A stretch of DNA of 64,000 nt from Phycisphaerae bacterium (GCA_017993835.1 JAGOLX010000008.1:109983-173982); one strand, 5' to 3'; shown: positions 1 to 9,100, counted from the first letter of the stretch. A program made the numbers and translations. Notes: generated by a model not told the origin, from the sequence alone.

Positions 1-266
1 ACAACGGTGTAGATCTGATGGTGCTCGATGTCGCTCGTGACCGAGTAGATCGACGCGATGATCGTCAGCAGGCTCAGCAGCAGGCCTGTGAGAGACAGGC
101 CGTAACTGATGAAGGTCTGGAGCCGGCCCTTGAGCGTGCCGTCGCCCGAGGCGGTATACCCCATGACCGGCAGCAACACCAGCAGCAGCACGATGAAGAT
201 GGCCGCCACCTTCATGCGCAACGCCTGCCGGATCGTGTTGGTCGCAACGGCCCAGACACTACGCAT
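1..266 (-). CDS. ABC-2 type transporter permease, N-terminal fragment (cut by window edge)
   Basis: The leftward reading frame starts at an ATG at 266 and runs off the window at 1, so only about 88 residues are visible. They begin MRSVWAVATNTIRQALRMK, then a hydrophobic segment (about residues 20-37), a short exposed loop with GTLKGRLQ, and a second hydrophobic segment. This is the usual N-terminus of ABC-2 permeases of the type paired with a single ATPase. The start overlaps the end of the upstream ABC ATPase gene by 8 bp, so the two are almost certainly co-translated and form one exporter. The N-terminus resembles the permease at 8103-9068 in layout. Substrate unknown. Confidence 0.75.
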   Translation of the reverse strand, partial: MRSVWAVATNTIRQALRMKVAAIFIVLLLVLLPVMGYTASGDGTLKGRLQTFISYGLSLTGLLLSLLTIIASIYSVTSDIEHHQIYTV

Positions 267-1503
267 GGCCGCCGTCCTCCCTGGACCCCTCGGACGGTTT
301 GACGGTCGAGCCGTCGGGGTGTTTCTTGCCGGTCAGTTCGTCGAGGATGTTCTTCCTGACCTGTTCCTGGTGGACCGTCGTTTCGGGCGTCGTCACGGCC
401 GGCTGCGTCCTACCCGGCCCAACGGGCTCGACCTTCGAAATGGACGCGGCCTGCGCCAACTTGCTGAGCAAGCCCTTGTTGGGTTCGGGCACCACGGCTT
501 CGCGAGGCTCCGGCCTCTCCGTCCGAACCGGACCGGCTTCCGCCTTCTCCGTGACGGGAGCCGCGACCAGCTTGTCCAGAATGTCGCCCTGGCGCGCCCC
601 GGCGGTGAGGAACTCGCCGATCTGCGTCGTGCTGACCGCCCCGCTCGTGGGCGTCGCCTGTTGCTGCGCCTCCACGACCGTGTTGATGAAGAACGTCTCG
701 AGCCTCTCCATGGGTGAAGAGATCTCACAGTCCGCGTGCTCCTCCTGGAGAATCTTGCGGATGCGATCGGCGGCGCCGTCGCTGATGGCGCTGGTGAGGA
801 TCTGTCGCTTGTTCGTCTTCTGCAGCAGGTCCTTGACGCAGCCGTGTGCCTGGACCTTGCCGCCGTAGAGGATCGCGATCCGGTCGCAGACGTCCTCGAC
901 GTCAGCCAGCAGGTGGCTGCACAGCAGGACGGTCTTGCCCCGCTCGGCCAGCTTCATGATCAGGTCCTTGATCTGCCGCGTGCCGATGGGGTCGAGACCC
1001 GTCGTGGGCTCGTCGAGGATCAGCAGGTCGGGATCGTTGATGAGCGCCTGCGCCAGCCCGATCCGACGGGCCATGCCCTTGGAATACGTCCCGACCGGCC
1101 GGCTCGCCACCGCCTTGAGGCCGACCATCTCCAGCAGGGCCTCCGTCCGCATTTCCCGCGTCTTGGAATCGAGTCCGAAGAGCCGGCCGTAGAAGTCCAG
1201 CGTCTCGCGGGCGTTCAGAAAGCGGTACAGATACGACTCCTCGGGCAGAAAGCCGACGCGGGCGCTGATCTTCGGGTGGGTCCCATCCCCGCCCAGGATC
1301 AGGGCGTGCCCCCTCGTCGGGTGCAGCAGGCCCAGGAGCATCTTGATCGTGGTGGTCTTGCCGGACCCGTTGGGGCCCAGCAGACCGAAGACCTCGTTGG
1401 GACGGATCTGCAGATTCAGGTCATCCACCGCGTAGACCTTGGCCCGTCCCCACCAGTCAGAGAAGACTTTCGTCAGTGCAACGGTCTCTATGGCGTAATC
1501 CAT
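259..1503 (-). CDS. ABC transporter ATP-binding protein with long C-terminal extension
   Basis: 414 residues. Walker A GPNGSGKTTT near residues 44-53, a signature region GTYSKGMARRIGLAQAL near 138-154 (SKGMA in place of LSGGQ, common in ABC-2 exporters), Walker B LLILDEPTTGLDP near 160-172, and the H-loop histidine in CSHLL. The first 310 residues are a standard ABC-2 ATPase. The last 100 are charged, proline-rich and of low complexity and match no domain I know. It lies 9 bp downstream of the P-type ATPase gene with an AAGG ribosome site and overlaps the permease start, so it belongs to the SPFH/metal-pump operon read leftward from 7904. It would energise the permease that starts at 266. Substrate unknown. 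Confidence 0.9.
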   Translation of the reverse strand: MDYAIETVALTKVFSDWWGRAKVYAVDDLNLQIRPNEVFGLLGPNGSGKTTTIKMLLGLLHPTRGHALILGGDGTHPKISARVGFLPEESYLYRFLNARETLDFYGRLFGLDSKTREMRTEALLEMVGLKAVASRPVGTYSKGMARRIGLAQALINDPDLLILDEPTTGLDPIGTRQIKDLIMKLAERGKTVLLCSHLLADVEDVCDRIAILYGGKVQAHGCVKDLLQKTNKRQILTSAISDGAADRIRKILQEEHADCEISSPMERLETFFINTVVEAQQQATPTSGAVSTTQIGEFLTAGARQGDILDKLVAAPVTEKAEAGPVRTERPEPREAVVPEPNKGLLSKLAQAASISKVEPVGPGRTQPAVTTPETTVHQEQVRKNILDELTGKKHPDGSTVKPSEGSREDGGHA

Positions 1504-1512
1504 GTCACAACC

Positions 1513-3480
1513 TTATGCCGTCTGCGGTTCGTATTGCGGTTCCCCTTCGCGATGCACCGCGACCGGCGGCCCGTCCAGTTGTTCGCCCTGGCGGAACAGG
1601 CGGGCGCTGTTGAACACGACAACCAGCGAACTGGCGAAATGCAGGAAGGCGGCCACCGCCGGTGGCACGAACTTCGACAGGGAAATGCCCAGGACGATGA
1701 ACGCGATTCCGAAGATCAGGTTCTGGGCGATCACCCGACGGGTCTTGCGGGACACATCGACGAGGAACGGAATCCGCCGCAGATCGTTGTTCATCAGGGC
1801 GATGGACGCGGAGTTGATCGCGACGTCGCTGCCGGCGGCCCCCATCGCGATACCCAGATCGCCGGCCGCCAGAGCCGGAGCGTCGTTGATCCCGTCGCCG
1901 ACCACGACGACCGTATGTCCCTCTTTCTTGATCTGCTCGACGACGGCCAGCTTGTCCTGCGGCAGGCACTGGGCCTTGTAGTCCGTGCAGCCCAGTTCGC
2001 CCGCGACACGGTTGGCAACCTCGTTGCGGTCGCCCGTGAGCATGGTGACGCGTTTGACGCCCATGTCCACCAGCTCCGCGATGGCTCGTTGTGCCTCGGG
2101 TCGGGTCTTGTCCTGCAGGCCGATCCAGCCGATGCATCGGTTGTCCTTGGCGACGTACAGCGTGCTAAACCCCTGTTCCTCGTGCAGCCTGGGGTCCGTC
2201 ACCCCCTTCGTGTCGATCCCGTTCTCGGCCAGGAACGTATCGCGCCCCACCAGAATGCGGGCCGAATTGATCTTCGCGGAGACGCCCTTGCCCGGCGTTT
2301 CTCGGAAACCCTCGGATGCAGGCAACGTCAGACCCGCCTCCTTGGCCACTTCCTGCAGGGCCCGGGCGGCGGGGTGCTTGCTCATCTGCTCAGCGGCCGC
2401 CGCCTCCGCGAGCAGATCACCCGGCTCGACCCCCTCGGCGGGCGTCAGCTTCGTCACGTAGAGCCGCCCGGTGGTCACGGTGCCCGTCTTGTCGAACACC
2501 AGGGCCGTCATCTTCCCGGCCACTTCGAGATACGCGACGTTCTTCACCAGGATGCCCAGGCGGGCCGCCGCCGAAATGGCGGCCACCATGGCGGTCGGAG
2601 TGGCCAGAATGATCGCACAGGGACAGGAAATGACAAGGATCGTAATCGCCTGGTTGATGTTCCGCGTGAAGACCCAGGCGATGAACGCGATCATCAGAAT
2701 CGTCGGCACATACCAGGAGATATAGCGGTCGATGATCCGCATGGCCGGGATCTTCGTGTGCTCCGCCTGGATAATCAGGGTCTGGACCTTCCCCAGCGTC
2801 GTGTCCTTGCCCGCCTTGGTCACACGGATGTCAAGAACGCCCGTGAGGTTGTTCGTTCCGGCGAAGACCTGCATGCCCGGCACCTTGTCCACCGGCAGGG
2901 ACTCGCCGGTGATCGTCGCCTCGTTCACGGAGCTCAGGCCGTCGTAGACCTCGCCGTCGGCCGGGACGTTGTCGCCCGGACGCACGCGGATCCGGTCGCC
3001 CGGACGCAGCTCGCTGACTTTGACCTCCCGCTCCTTGCCGTCCTGTTCGAGCAGGTTGGCCTTCGTGGGCGTCAGGCGGATGAGCGATTCAATCGAGGCT
3101 CGCGCCCCGAGGGCGGTCCGCGTCTCGACCAGCTCGCTGAGCAGCATGAAGAAGCCGATCAGGCCGGCGGCCACGTACTCGCTGACGGCAAACGCCGCAA
3201 CGATGCCCAGCGCCGCCAACTCGTCCATGTGCGACTCGCCGTGGATCAGGCTCACGATCGCGTGGATGACGATCGGGGCCCCGAGCAGCAGCGCGCCAAG
3301 CATCGCGAACAACTGCGTGTTGAAGCTCTCGGGCGCGTAGAACGCCTTTCCGATCCAACTGTTGATGAGCAGGACGCCGCCCGCCAGCGTGCCCAGCAGG
3401 GCCAGGCTCACACGGAACTGCTTCTCGCGGGTCTGCTCGGTTCCGAACTGTTCTTTCAAGTGCAGATGTTCATGCGGCAT
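1513..3480 (-). CDS. Heavy-metal translocating P-type ATPase (P1B, CPC type)
   Basis: 655 residues, a complete P1B pump without an N-terminal HMA domain; in its place is a short His/Glu start (MPHEHLHLKE). Visible motifs: TGES at 191-194 (actuator), CPC at 286-288 in the ion channel helix, phosphorylation loop DKTGT with Asp330, HP at 369-370, TGDR near 482 and GDGINDAP near 528-535. The CPC motif fits transition-metal transport. The last helix has LHFASSL where Zn/Cd pumps carry an Asp-x-Gly, so the metal cannot be assigned by this residue. The gene follows the His-rich HflK-like gene by 73 bp and precedes the ABC ATPase by 9 bp, which suggests a shared metal-linked role. The exact cation is unknown. 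Confidence 0.92.
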   Translation of the reverse strand: MPHEHLHLKEQFGTEQTREKQFRVSLALLGTLAGGVLLINSWIGKAFYAPESFNTQLFAMLGALLLGAPIVIHAIVSLIHGESHMDELAALGIVAAFAVSEYVAAGLIGFFMLLSELVETRTALGARASIESLIRLTPTKANLLEQDGKEREVKVSELRPGDRIRVRPGDNVPADGEVYDGLSSVNEATITGESLPVDKVPGMQVFAGTNNLTGVLDIRVTKAGKDTTLGKVQTLIIQAEHTKIPAMRIIDRYISWYVPTILMIAFIAWVFTRNINQAITILVISCPCAIILATPTAMVAAISAAARLGILVKNVAYLEVAGKMTALVFDKTGTVTTGRLYVTKLTPAEGVEPGDLLAEAAAAEQMSKHPAARALQEVAKEAGLTLPASEGFRETPGKGVSAKINSARILVGRDTFLAENGIDTKGVTDPRLHEEQGFSTLYVAKDNRCIGWIGLQDKTRPEAQRAIAELVDMGVKRVTMLTGDRNEVANRVAGELGCTDYKAQCLPQDKLAVVEQIKKEGHTVVVVGDGINDAPALAAGDLGIAMGAAGSDVAINSASIALMNNDLRRIPFLVDVSRKTRRVIAQNLIFGIAFIVLGISLSKFVPPAVAAFLHFASSLVVVFNSARLFRQGEQLDGPPVAVHREGEPQYEPQTA

Positions 3481-3553
3481 AGTGCGGTTCTCTCAGCGAA
3501 TCGTGACAGCGGACCTCGGTCTTGCCGCCCGGCCTGTCAACTCCCGATGCGTC

Positions 3554-4891
3554 TTACGGATTGCTCTTGGGTTTCAACTGCGTGTCCCGATTCAACAGAA
3601 TCCGGAATTCACGACTCCCGGCCTTCGCCGAGGCGTCGAAAACGAATTTCTCGTCGGCGTTCGTCAGGATCTCCTGGATGGCGGCAAGGTACAGCTCGCG
3701 CGCGACCAGCGCAGGACGCTTGCGGTACTCGGGCAGGATGCTCATCAGGTAATTGGCGCTGGCCCGGGCGCCCTCGACGACCTTCGTCTGATAGGCCTGG
3801 GCCTCGGAGATCGCTGCCTGGGCATCACCGGTGACCTGAGCCCACAGCAATTCCCGCTGCTGCGGTTCGCTGTTGGGATCCAGCAGGGCCTTGCACAGCG
3901 GTTCCGCCACATGACCGGCGGTCTTGTTCAAGGTCGTCTCCGCGTACGTCCTGGCCTGCGTGACCGTCTGCGAACTCTTCTGACTGGCCTCGACAAACGC
4001 CTGGAACGCCTCATCCACCTGCATGGGCCACGTGGTGCTGACCAACTGCATCTGTACGACGCGAATCCCGCTTTCCAGTGCGTCGAGCTTCTCCTGGACA
4101 AGCTGCTGAACCCGGCGGGGGATCGTATCGACGCTCTGGATCGCCTCGTCAATCGTGTAGTGGACCATCGTCGTCACGATCGCATCGTCCACCACGCTGC
4201 GAAGCAGCGGCGTGATGCTCGCGACCATGATGTCCGAGTAGACCTCGCCCGGCTTGACATCCCGCACGTGGACATTCCGGAAGAACTGATCCACATTGTT
4301 GATCTGGTAGTTGATCTGCCACTTCGTGTGGACGATGTTGTAGTCGCTGCCCTCGCTGTCCCTGGCGAGCTGCGCCTCGGGGGTCTGCGCCGCGCCGCCG
4401 GCCGCCTGGTTCCGCGTCAGGCAATACCCTTCGACCAGCGGATCGAGCTTCTCCGCTCGCACATTCCGCGGCTTGACACCCTGTCCCATGACATCCTCTC
4501 GCGTCTCCTTGAACCAGAACGTGTTCACGGGCAGGTTGATGTTCTTCCCGACGGGGATCTTCACCATCTCGTCGATCGGATAGGGGAAAACCCAGTGTGC
4601 CCCGGGCCCCAGGATCGCTTCGTCGCCAATCCCGCGGATCTTGCCGAACCGCAGGACCAGCGCCCGCTCGTCCGGACCGACCGTCCGAAAACCCGACGCC
4701 AGGAACGCCACGACCAGCACGATCATGATGATCTTCAGAATCGTGAAGCTGATCCGCAGCGCGTCCGAAAGCGATTTGCCCGCCGCGTCGAGCTGCTCGA
4801 TGGGCGCCCCCTGCTCCTGCTCGCCGGCATGGTCGTGCTCGTGCCCGTGGTGGTGTTCGTGATCCTGTCCGTGTTTGTGTCCATGTCCCAT
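3554..4891 (-). CDS. SPFH/Band 7 (HflK-like) protein with histidine-rich N-terminus
   Basis: 445 residues. The first 21 residues hold ten histidines (MGHGHKHGQDHEHHHGHEHD), a likely metal-binding cytoplasmic tail. It is followed by one transmembrane helix near 52-67 (IIMIVLVVAFLASG) and an SPFH domain with the characteristic entry FRTVGPDERALVLRFGK. The C-terminal half is helical and alanine/glutamate rich, as in HflK. It lies 32 bp downstream of the HflC-like gene, the usual HflK/HflC partnership although in the opposite order to the E. coli operon. HflK/HflC form large membrane cages that modulate FtsH; no ftsH is visible here. The His tail next to a metal P-type ATPase is unusual and suggests a metal-related variant. 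The ribosome site before the ATG is weak. Confidence 0.85.
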   Translation of the reverse strand: MGHGHKHGQDHEHHHGHEHDHAGEQEQGAPIEQLDAAGKSLSDALRISFTILKIIMIVLVVAFLASGFRTVGPDERALVLRFGKIRGIGDEAILGPGAHWVFPYPIDEMVKIPVGKNINLPVNTFWFKETREDVMGQGVKPRNVRAEKLDPLVEGYCLTRNQAAGGAAQTPEAQLARDSEGSDYNIVHTKWQINYQINNVDQFFRNVHVRDVKPGEVYSDIMVASITPLLRSVVDDAIVTTMVHYTIDEAIQSVDTIPRRVQQLVQEKLDALESGIRVVQMQLVSTTWPMQVDEAFQAFVEASQKSSQTVTQARTYAETTLNKTAGHVAEPLCKALLDPNSEPQQRELLWAQVTGDAQAAISEAQAYQTKVVEGARASANYLMSILPEYRKRPALVARELYLAAIQEILTNADEKFVFDASAKAGSREFRILLNRDTQLKPKSNP

Positions 4892-4923
4892 GGCAGTCTG
4901 CCCAGTCTATTCGTATCTTGCGA

Positions 4924-5826
4924 CTATTTCGCCGACCCTTCCGTCCCCAGCGACGGCATCTCCTTCAGCAGCTTGTACGGGTCCGAATCCATCGGGATGA
5001 CCACCGTGGAACGGGGGGAGATGGCTCTGAGCGTGTCCAGATTCGCCAGGAAGATCGCCAGGTTCGGATCCGCCTCCAGCATTTCATAGTACCTGGCGGC
5101 ATCGGCATCGCCCTGTCCGCGAATCTCCTTGGCGCGGCCCTCTGCGGCGTTCAGCAGCACGTCTCGCATCCGGTTCGCGTCCGCCTTGATCTGAATGGCC
5201 ATTCCCTCGCCCTCCGACGTGATGGCGTCCGTACGACCCTGCCGCTCGGCTTTCATCCGCTCGAACACCTTCTTAGTGACGTCCTCGCTGACCTTGAGCT
5301 GCTTGATGCCCAGTGTCTTGATCTCGATGCCATACTCCGCCTGGACCGGCCCCTTGAGGTCATCGAGCATCTCCTGCTGGATCTTGTCGAATTGGATCTT
5401 TGTCGGATCGCTGTTGACGAACTCGCCGAACGAGTGCTGCCCGATGACCCGGTTCTGCGTGTCGTTGATGTGGTTGCGAAGCTTGCTCTGGGCGTTGTCT
5501 TCCGTCTTGACCGCGTTGAGGAATTTCAAGGGCTCGGCCACCCGCCAGACCACGTAGGTGTTGACGATGATCGGGACGTTGCCCCGCGTGGTGGTCTCCG
5601 CCAGTTGCGCAGCCTCCAGAACCCTCAGGCGCGAATCGAACTTGTGGACCTGTTCGATCGGCGTGGGCCATTTGAGATACAAGCCGGGCTTCGTGACCTC
5701 GCGGACCGGCTTGCCGAACAGTGTCACAAAGCCCGACTCGGTCTCGCGGACCTGGAAGGTCACGAGGTACACGATCATCACGATGGCAATTATGGCAATC
5801 AGTATCGGAATCGCTACGTTCTTCAT
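4924..5826 (-). CDS. SPFH/Band 7 (HflC-like) protein
   Basis: 300 residues from ATG 5826; this ATG overlaps the stop of the upstream gene (ATGA), which argues against the longer frame reaching 5991. One N-terminal membrane helix (about residues 4-23, IPILIAIIAIVMIVYLV) is followed directly by an SPFH domain with the entry QVRETESGFVTLFGKP and the typical PGLYLKWPTPIEQV stretch. The C-terminal part contains the E-A-rich helix and the GQGDADAARYYEML segment seen in HflC proteins. Family knowledge: HflC forms a hetero-oligomeric cage with HflK around membrane proteases. Here it is flanked on both sides by two further SPFH genes, giving three SPFH proteins in one operon. Confidence 0.88.
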   Translation of the reverse strand: MKNVAIPILIAIIAIVMIVYLVTFQVRETESGFVTLFGKPVREVTKPGLYLKWPTPIEQVHKFDSRLRVLEAAQLAETTTRGNVPIIVNTYVVWRVAEPLKFLNAVKTEDNAQSKLRNHINDTQNRVIGQHSFGEFVNSDPTKIQFDKIQQEMLDDLKGPVQAEYGIEIKTLGIKQLKVSEDVTKKVFERMKAERQGRTDAITSEGEGMAIQIKADANRMRDVLLNAAEGRAKEIRGQGDADAARYYEMLEADPNLAIFLANLDTLRAISPRSTVVIPMDSDPYKLLKEMPSLGTEGSAK

Positions 5827-7904
5827 TGTCCACTGCTCTCCTGTCCACTGGAAAGGCGTCTCAACAGATCTGTATCGAGCTTCTCCTGCAGGTCCATGAT
5901 AATGACTTGACGATCGTTCGGGTCGGTGGCCATGATGTACTTGCGGATACCCCTGAGGGCCTCTTCCATGGCCACGGCCCGTTGCTCGCACTTGTAGATC
6001 TCCGGCGCCGCCCGGTAGGCCTGAAGCTGGCCGGCAAATTGCCTGCCCGTCGCCTCCGCCAGGGTGGCTTTCCCGAACCGGTAACTCTGGGCCTCACTCA
6101 GACGGCGGAAAATGTCGCCCCGGGCCTCGTTGAGCAACGCGGCGTCGAACTGCTCGCCCAGTTGCTTGATCTCGTCCGAAACCCCTCTTCGCTGCGCCCC
6201 CTGATACCGGGTGGCCAGTTCAGCAAGGTTCGACGCTCGTGATACGGAACCCGCCAGCGTGCTGAGGGTCCTGTTGCGCTCCGCCTCGGCGCCGAGCACA
6301 AGGGCCTGTTTGGCCTGGACGGCGCCGACGACCGCCTGGTAGTCCGGGGCCACCTCCGGCGGCGGATGGATGCCCTGCAATCCGACAAACACCACCTCGA
6401 CGCCCAGGCCTTGCTCATCGGCAGCTTGCTGAATCCGCCGCGTCAAAACGTCCTTGGCCTTGGCCCGGCCGGCACCGAAGAGGTTGTCGGCGCCGTCGCC
6501 GTGTGTGCCTCCGACCTCGACCTTGGCACTGGACGCCAGGCGGACCAGCTCGCGATAACAGATGTCCTCCAGGAGCTTGGGCGGATCGCTGTGGTTGTAT
6601 ATGTAGGCACGGAGGTCCTTGATCCGGTACTGCACCGGCATGTTCGTCTTGACCAGGCTGACCGGCACGGCCCCTTCCGCCAGGACCTCGCCGACATCCG
6701 CAGGCGTGTAGTCCGCGGCCACCAGCAGATCGTGCTCCTTCTCGTAGTGCGTCTGGCCCCACAGGAGTCTCATCTCCTGGACAACCGTGCCGTTGGGATC
6801 GACCTTAGGCACATACCCGATATGCAGATCCATGACTTGCCGGGTTGGATGCATATAGGCAATGTCCATGGGCCAGGGCAGCTTGAGGTGCAGGCCGGGA
6901 CCGATGTGACGAACCTGCCCGTCCGCCGTAGTCGGCCTGCCGAATCGCTCGACGATCCCTTCTTCATTGGGACCCACGACCACGATGGAACTGGCCAGGT
7001 AAAGGGTCGCAGCGGAGAAGAGAATCAACGGCACGATCGCCTTCTCCAGAAGCTTGTAGAACCAGGTTTGCGAGATCTGGAACCCGAACTGGTAGTCCAC
7101 CGCAGCCGCGACGCTGCGGAAGATGCCGCCGGGCTCATTGATGATCCCCAGCAGCCGGCTATCGAATGCTGCCCGGCTGTATTGGCCCTGGAGTCGCGGC
7201 CGGTAGACGTCCAGGACGATGTTCAGGGCCGTCTCAACGCCCAGCACGACCAGAAGGGAGGGAATCGCGTAGGTGACGACCGCCAACAACGACCCGATGT
7301 GAAAATGCACCACGGCCAGCGCGATCGCCAGGGCGAAGCACAGCACGGCCACGCTGAGGAAAAAGCTCCCCCCTGCCCGCAGCGGCTTCCACCGAGGTTC
7401 GGCGGACATCCCCGTTGCATACCGCGACAGGAGGAAACTGACGAAGGCAATCGCTGTCGCGACGATGGCGCAAACCAGGGGTTGCTGGGTCTGCACATTC
7501 GCGCCGGATGGAATGCTCTTGAACAGGTAGATCCCCATCCCGACTTCATAGACTGCGATCAGGGCGGCGAAGATAGGGATGAACCACCTCTCGAGGACGT
7601 CCACGCGTCGCTGGGCAGCCGCCAGCAGCGCCGCGGTCTCCCCCTTCTGAAAGATCGTTGCGGTGCTCTTCTCCCTGGCCAACTGCGCCATGTCGAGCTT
7701 TTCCTGCTCGGCCAGACTCCGCTGATGGAACTGGATCGCCAGGACCAGCCAGATGAACCCCGCGGCGAGCGATTGCCAGCCCACGGCGGACACGGCGTGG
7801 AACCCACTCCAGCGCCCCAGGAAGAACGCGATGCCGAAGAAGACCAAGCTCAGAACCAAGGCCACCCAGGCGACCTGCTCGGGGCGTTTCGACGATACTG
7901 TCAT
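5823..7904 (-). CDS. Large polytopic membrane protein with C-terminal SPFH domain
   Basis: 693 residues. The N-terminal ~320 residues carry about seven hydrophobic segments (near 12-30, 40-57, 108-128, 142-162, 180-205, 210-228, 296-318) with a short helical stretch rich in Glu/Lys around 60-95. An SPFH domain follows (VVGPNEEGIVERFGRP near 320-335, GPGLHLKLPWPMD), then a helical Ala/Glu-rich tail. This is an HflK-like module fused to a multi-span membrane domain I do not recognise. It is the first gene of the leftward operon and is translationally coupled to the HflC-like gene. Function is inferred only: a membrane scaffold in the SPFH/metal-pump system. Confidence 0.8.
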   Translation of the reverse strand: MTVSSKRPEQVAWVALVLSLVFFGIAFFLGRWSGFHAVSAVGWQSLAAGFIWLVLAIQFHQRSLAEQEKLDMAQLAREKSTATIFQKGETAALLAAAQRRVDVLERWFIPIFAALIAVYEVGMGIYLFKSIPSGANVQTQQPLVCAIVATAIAFVSFLLSRYATGMSAEPRWKPLRAGGSFFLSVAVLCFALAIALAVVHFHIGSLLAVVTYAIPSLLVVLGVETALNIVLDVYRPRLQGQYSRAAFDSRLLGIINEPGGIFRSVAAAVDYQFGFQISQTWFYKLLEKAIVPLILFSAATLYLASSIVVVGPNEEGIVERFGRPTTADGQVRHIGPGLHLKLPWPMDIAYMHPTRQVMDLHIGYVPKVDPNGTVVQEMRLLWGQTHYEKEHDLLVAADYTPADVGEVLAEGAVPVSLVKTNMPVQYRIKDLRAYIYNHSDPPKLLEDICYRELVRLASSAKVEVGGTHGDGADNLFGAGRAKAKDVLTRRIQQAADEQGLGVEVVFVGLQGIHPPPEVAPDYQAVVGAVQAKQALVLGAEAERNRTLSTLAGSVSRASNLAELATRYQGAQRRGVSDEIKQLGEQFDAALLNEARGDIFRRLSEAQSYRFGKATLAEATGRQFAGQLQAYRAAPEIYKCEQRAVAMEEALRGIRKYIMATDPNDRQVIIMDLQEKLDTDLLRRLSSGQESSGQ

Positions 7905-8102
7905 TGGTGATCAAGCTCCAAGCTGCGAACTAAAAACCCGCATATCCAGTATTAACCACTACGGGCCCAGATCCTTTACAAACAGGAAGCCCGGCACTAT
8001 AACACCCAACAGGACTTTCGTGTAGTGACAATCGTGAAAAATCCGTCCATCGCAGTCTGGCGTCAGCGGCAACGGTTCAGAGGCCGGCAGAATCTCGGGT
8101 GA
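7905..8102. promoter_or_regulatory. Divergent intergenic region between the SPFH operon and an ABC permease gene
   Basis: About 200 bp separate the leftward SPFH operon from the rightward permease gene, so promoters for both must lie here. The stretch is more AT-rich than its surroundings. No clear -35/-10 pair, operator dyad or known riboswitch could be recognised with confidence. Confidence 0.4.
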
Positions 8103-9068
8103 ATGATGTACAAACTGATGACAATCGCGAAAAACACCTTCGTAGAAACCCTGCGACAACCCGTATACGCCGTCATCCTGGCAGCCGCTGTGCTGTTGTT
8201 CGTCATCAGCCCTTCGCTGGCCATGTACACAATGGACGATGACAACAAACTGCTGCGTGAAATCGGGCTTTCTACGCTCTTTCTGACAAGCTTGTTCGTA
8301 GCAATCTTCTCGGCCTCAGGGGCTGTCTCCATCGAGATGGAGAACAAGACCATCCTGACGGTGCTGACCAAACCCGTCCGACGTCCGATCTTCATCCTGG
8401 CCAAGTTCCTCGGAGTGATCGGCGCCGTCGCGCTGGCACACTACCTGTGTACAATCGCCTTGCTGATGACGATCCGACACGGCGTCCTGGAGACCGCCTC
8501 GGACACCCACGACTGGACCGTGATCGCATCGGCGGCCATCGTGGCGGTCGTGACCATCCTGCTCAGCGCATTCTTCAACTACGCCTACGACTGGAAGTTC
8601 TCCTCCACCGCCGTGGTGCTCGCGGCGATCCTCGCTTCGCTGGCCATGGTGTTCCTGGCTCTCATCGACAAGGACTGGCAGTTCGACCCGGCCAAGAACG
8701 GCATCCAACGTTTCGATATCTACGCGGCCATCCTGTTGTTCCTGGCCGCCGTGGTCATCGCGGCCATCGCCGTGGCCATCTCCGCCCGGTTCAACGCCAT
8801 CGTGACCCTCTCCGCCTGCATCGGCGTGTTCCTGCTGGGCCTGATCAGCGACTACGTATTCGGGCGACTCGCCGATACCCACCTGTGGGCGCAGGCGGGC
8901 CGGTTCCTCATCCCCAATCTCCAGGTGTTCTGGATCAGCGACGCCATCTACGAGGGCAATGCGGTGCCATTCCGATATCTTCTGATCGGCGCAGCATATG
9001 CCCTGTGCTACACGGTCGGGATCCTCGCTGTGGCCGTGGCGCTGTTCCAGCGCAGGCAAATCGCCTAG
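8103..9068 (+). CDS. ABC-2 type transporter permease
   Basis: 321 residues with six hydrophobic segments (about 20-40, 58-77, 104-124, 141-160, 178-192, 210-300 as two or more spans). The start MMYKLMTIAKNTFVETLRQP has the same layout as the permease cut at the left edge, with a cytoplasmic amphipathic stretch before the first helix. The sequence VSIEMENKTILTVLTKPV after the second span is typical of ABC-2 permeases that pair with a separate ATPase. No ATPase gene is adjacent on this strand; the one at 259-1503 is the nearest candidate partner. It is divergent from the SPFH operon and probably shares its regulation. It ends 32 bp before the convergent GNAT gene. Confidence 0.85.
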   Translation: MMYKLMTIAKNTFVETLRQPVYAVILAAAVLLFVISPSLAMYTMDDDNKLLREIGLSTLFLTSLFVAIFSASGAVSIEMENKTILTVLTKPVRRPIFILAKFLGVIGAVALAHYLCTIALLMTIRHGVLETASDTHDWTVIASAAIVAVVTILLSAFFNYAYDWKFSSTAVVLAAILASLAMVFLALIDKDWQFDPAKNGIQRFDIYAAILLFLAAVVIAAIAVAISARFNAIVTLSACIGVFLLGLISDYVFGRLADTHLWAQAGRFLIPNLQVFWISDAIYEGNAVPFRYLLIGAAYALCYTVGILAVAVALFQRRQIA

Positions 9069-9100
9069 TCGAGGGACCACAGGATCTCACTGCCTCTCTG

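Noticed and set aside
736..3834. A 1032-codon plus-strand open frame
   Set aside because: It lies opposite the ABC ATPase and P-type ATPase genes, has no domain and is rich in Arg/Gln/Asp in the way expected for the complement of GC-rich genes.
4924..5991. Longer 355-residue version of the HflC-like protein
   Set aside because: The extra 55 residues are low complexity and lie inside the upstream gene; the ATGA overlap at 5823-5826 marks the real start.
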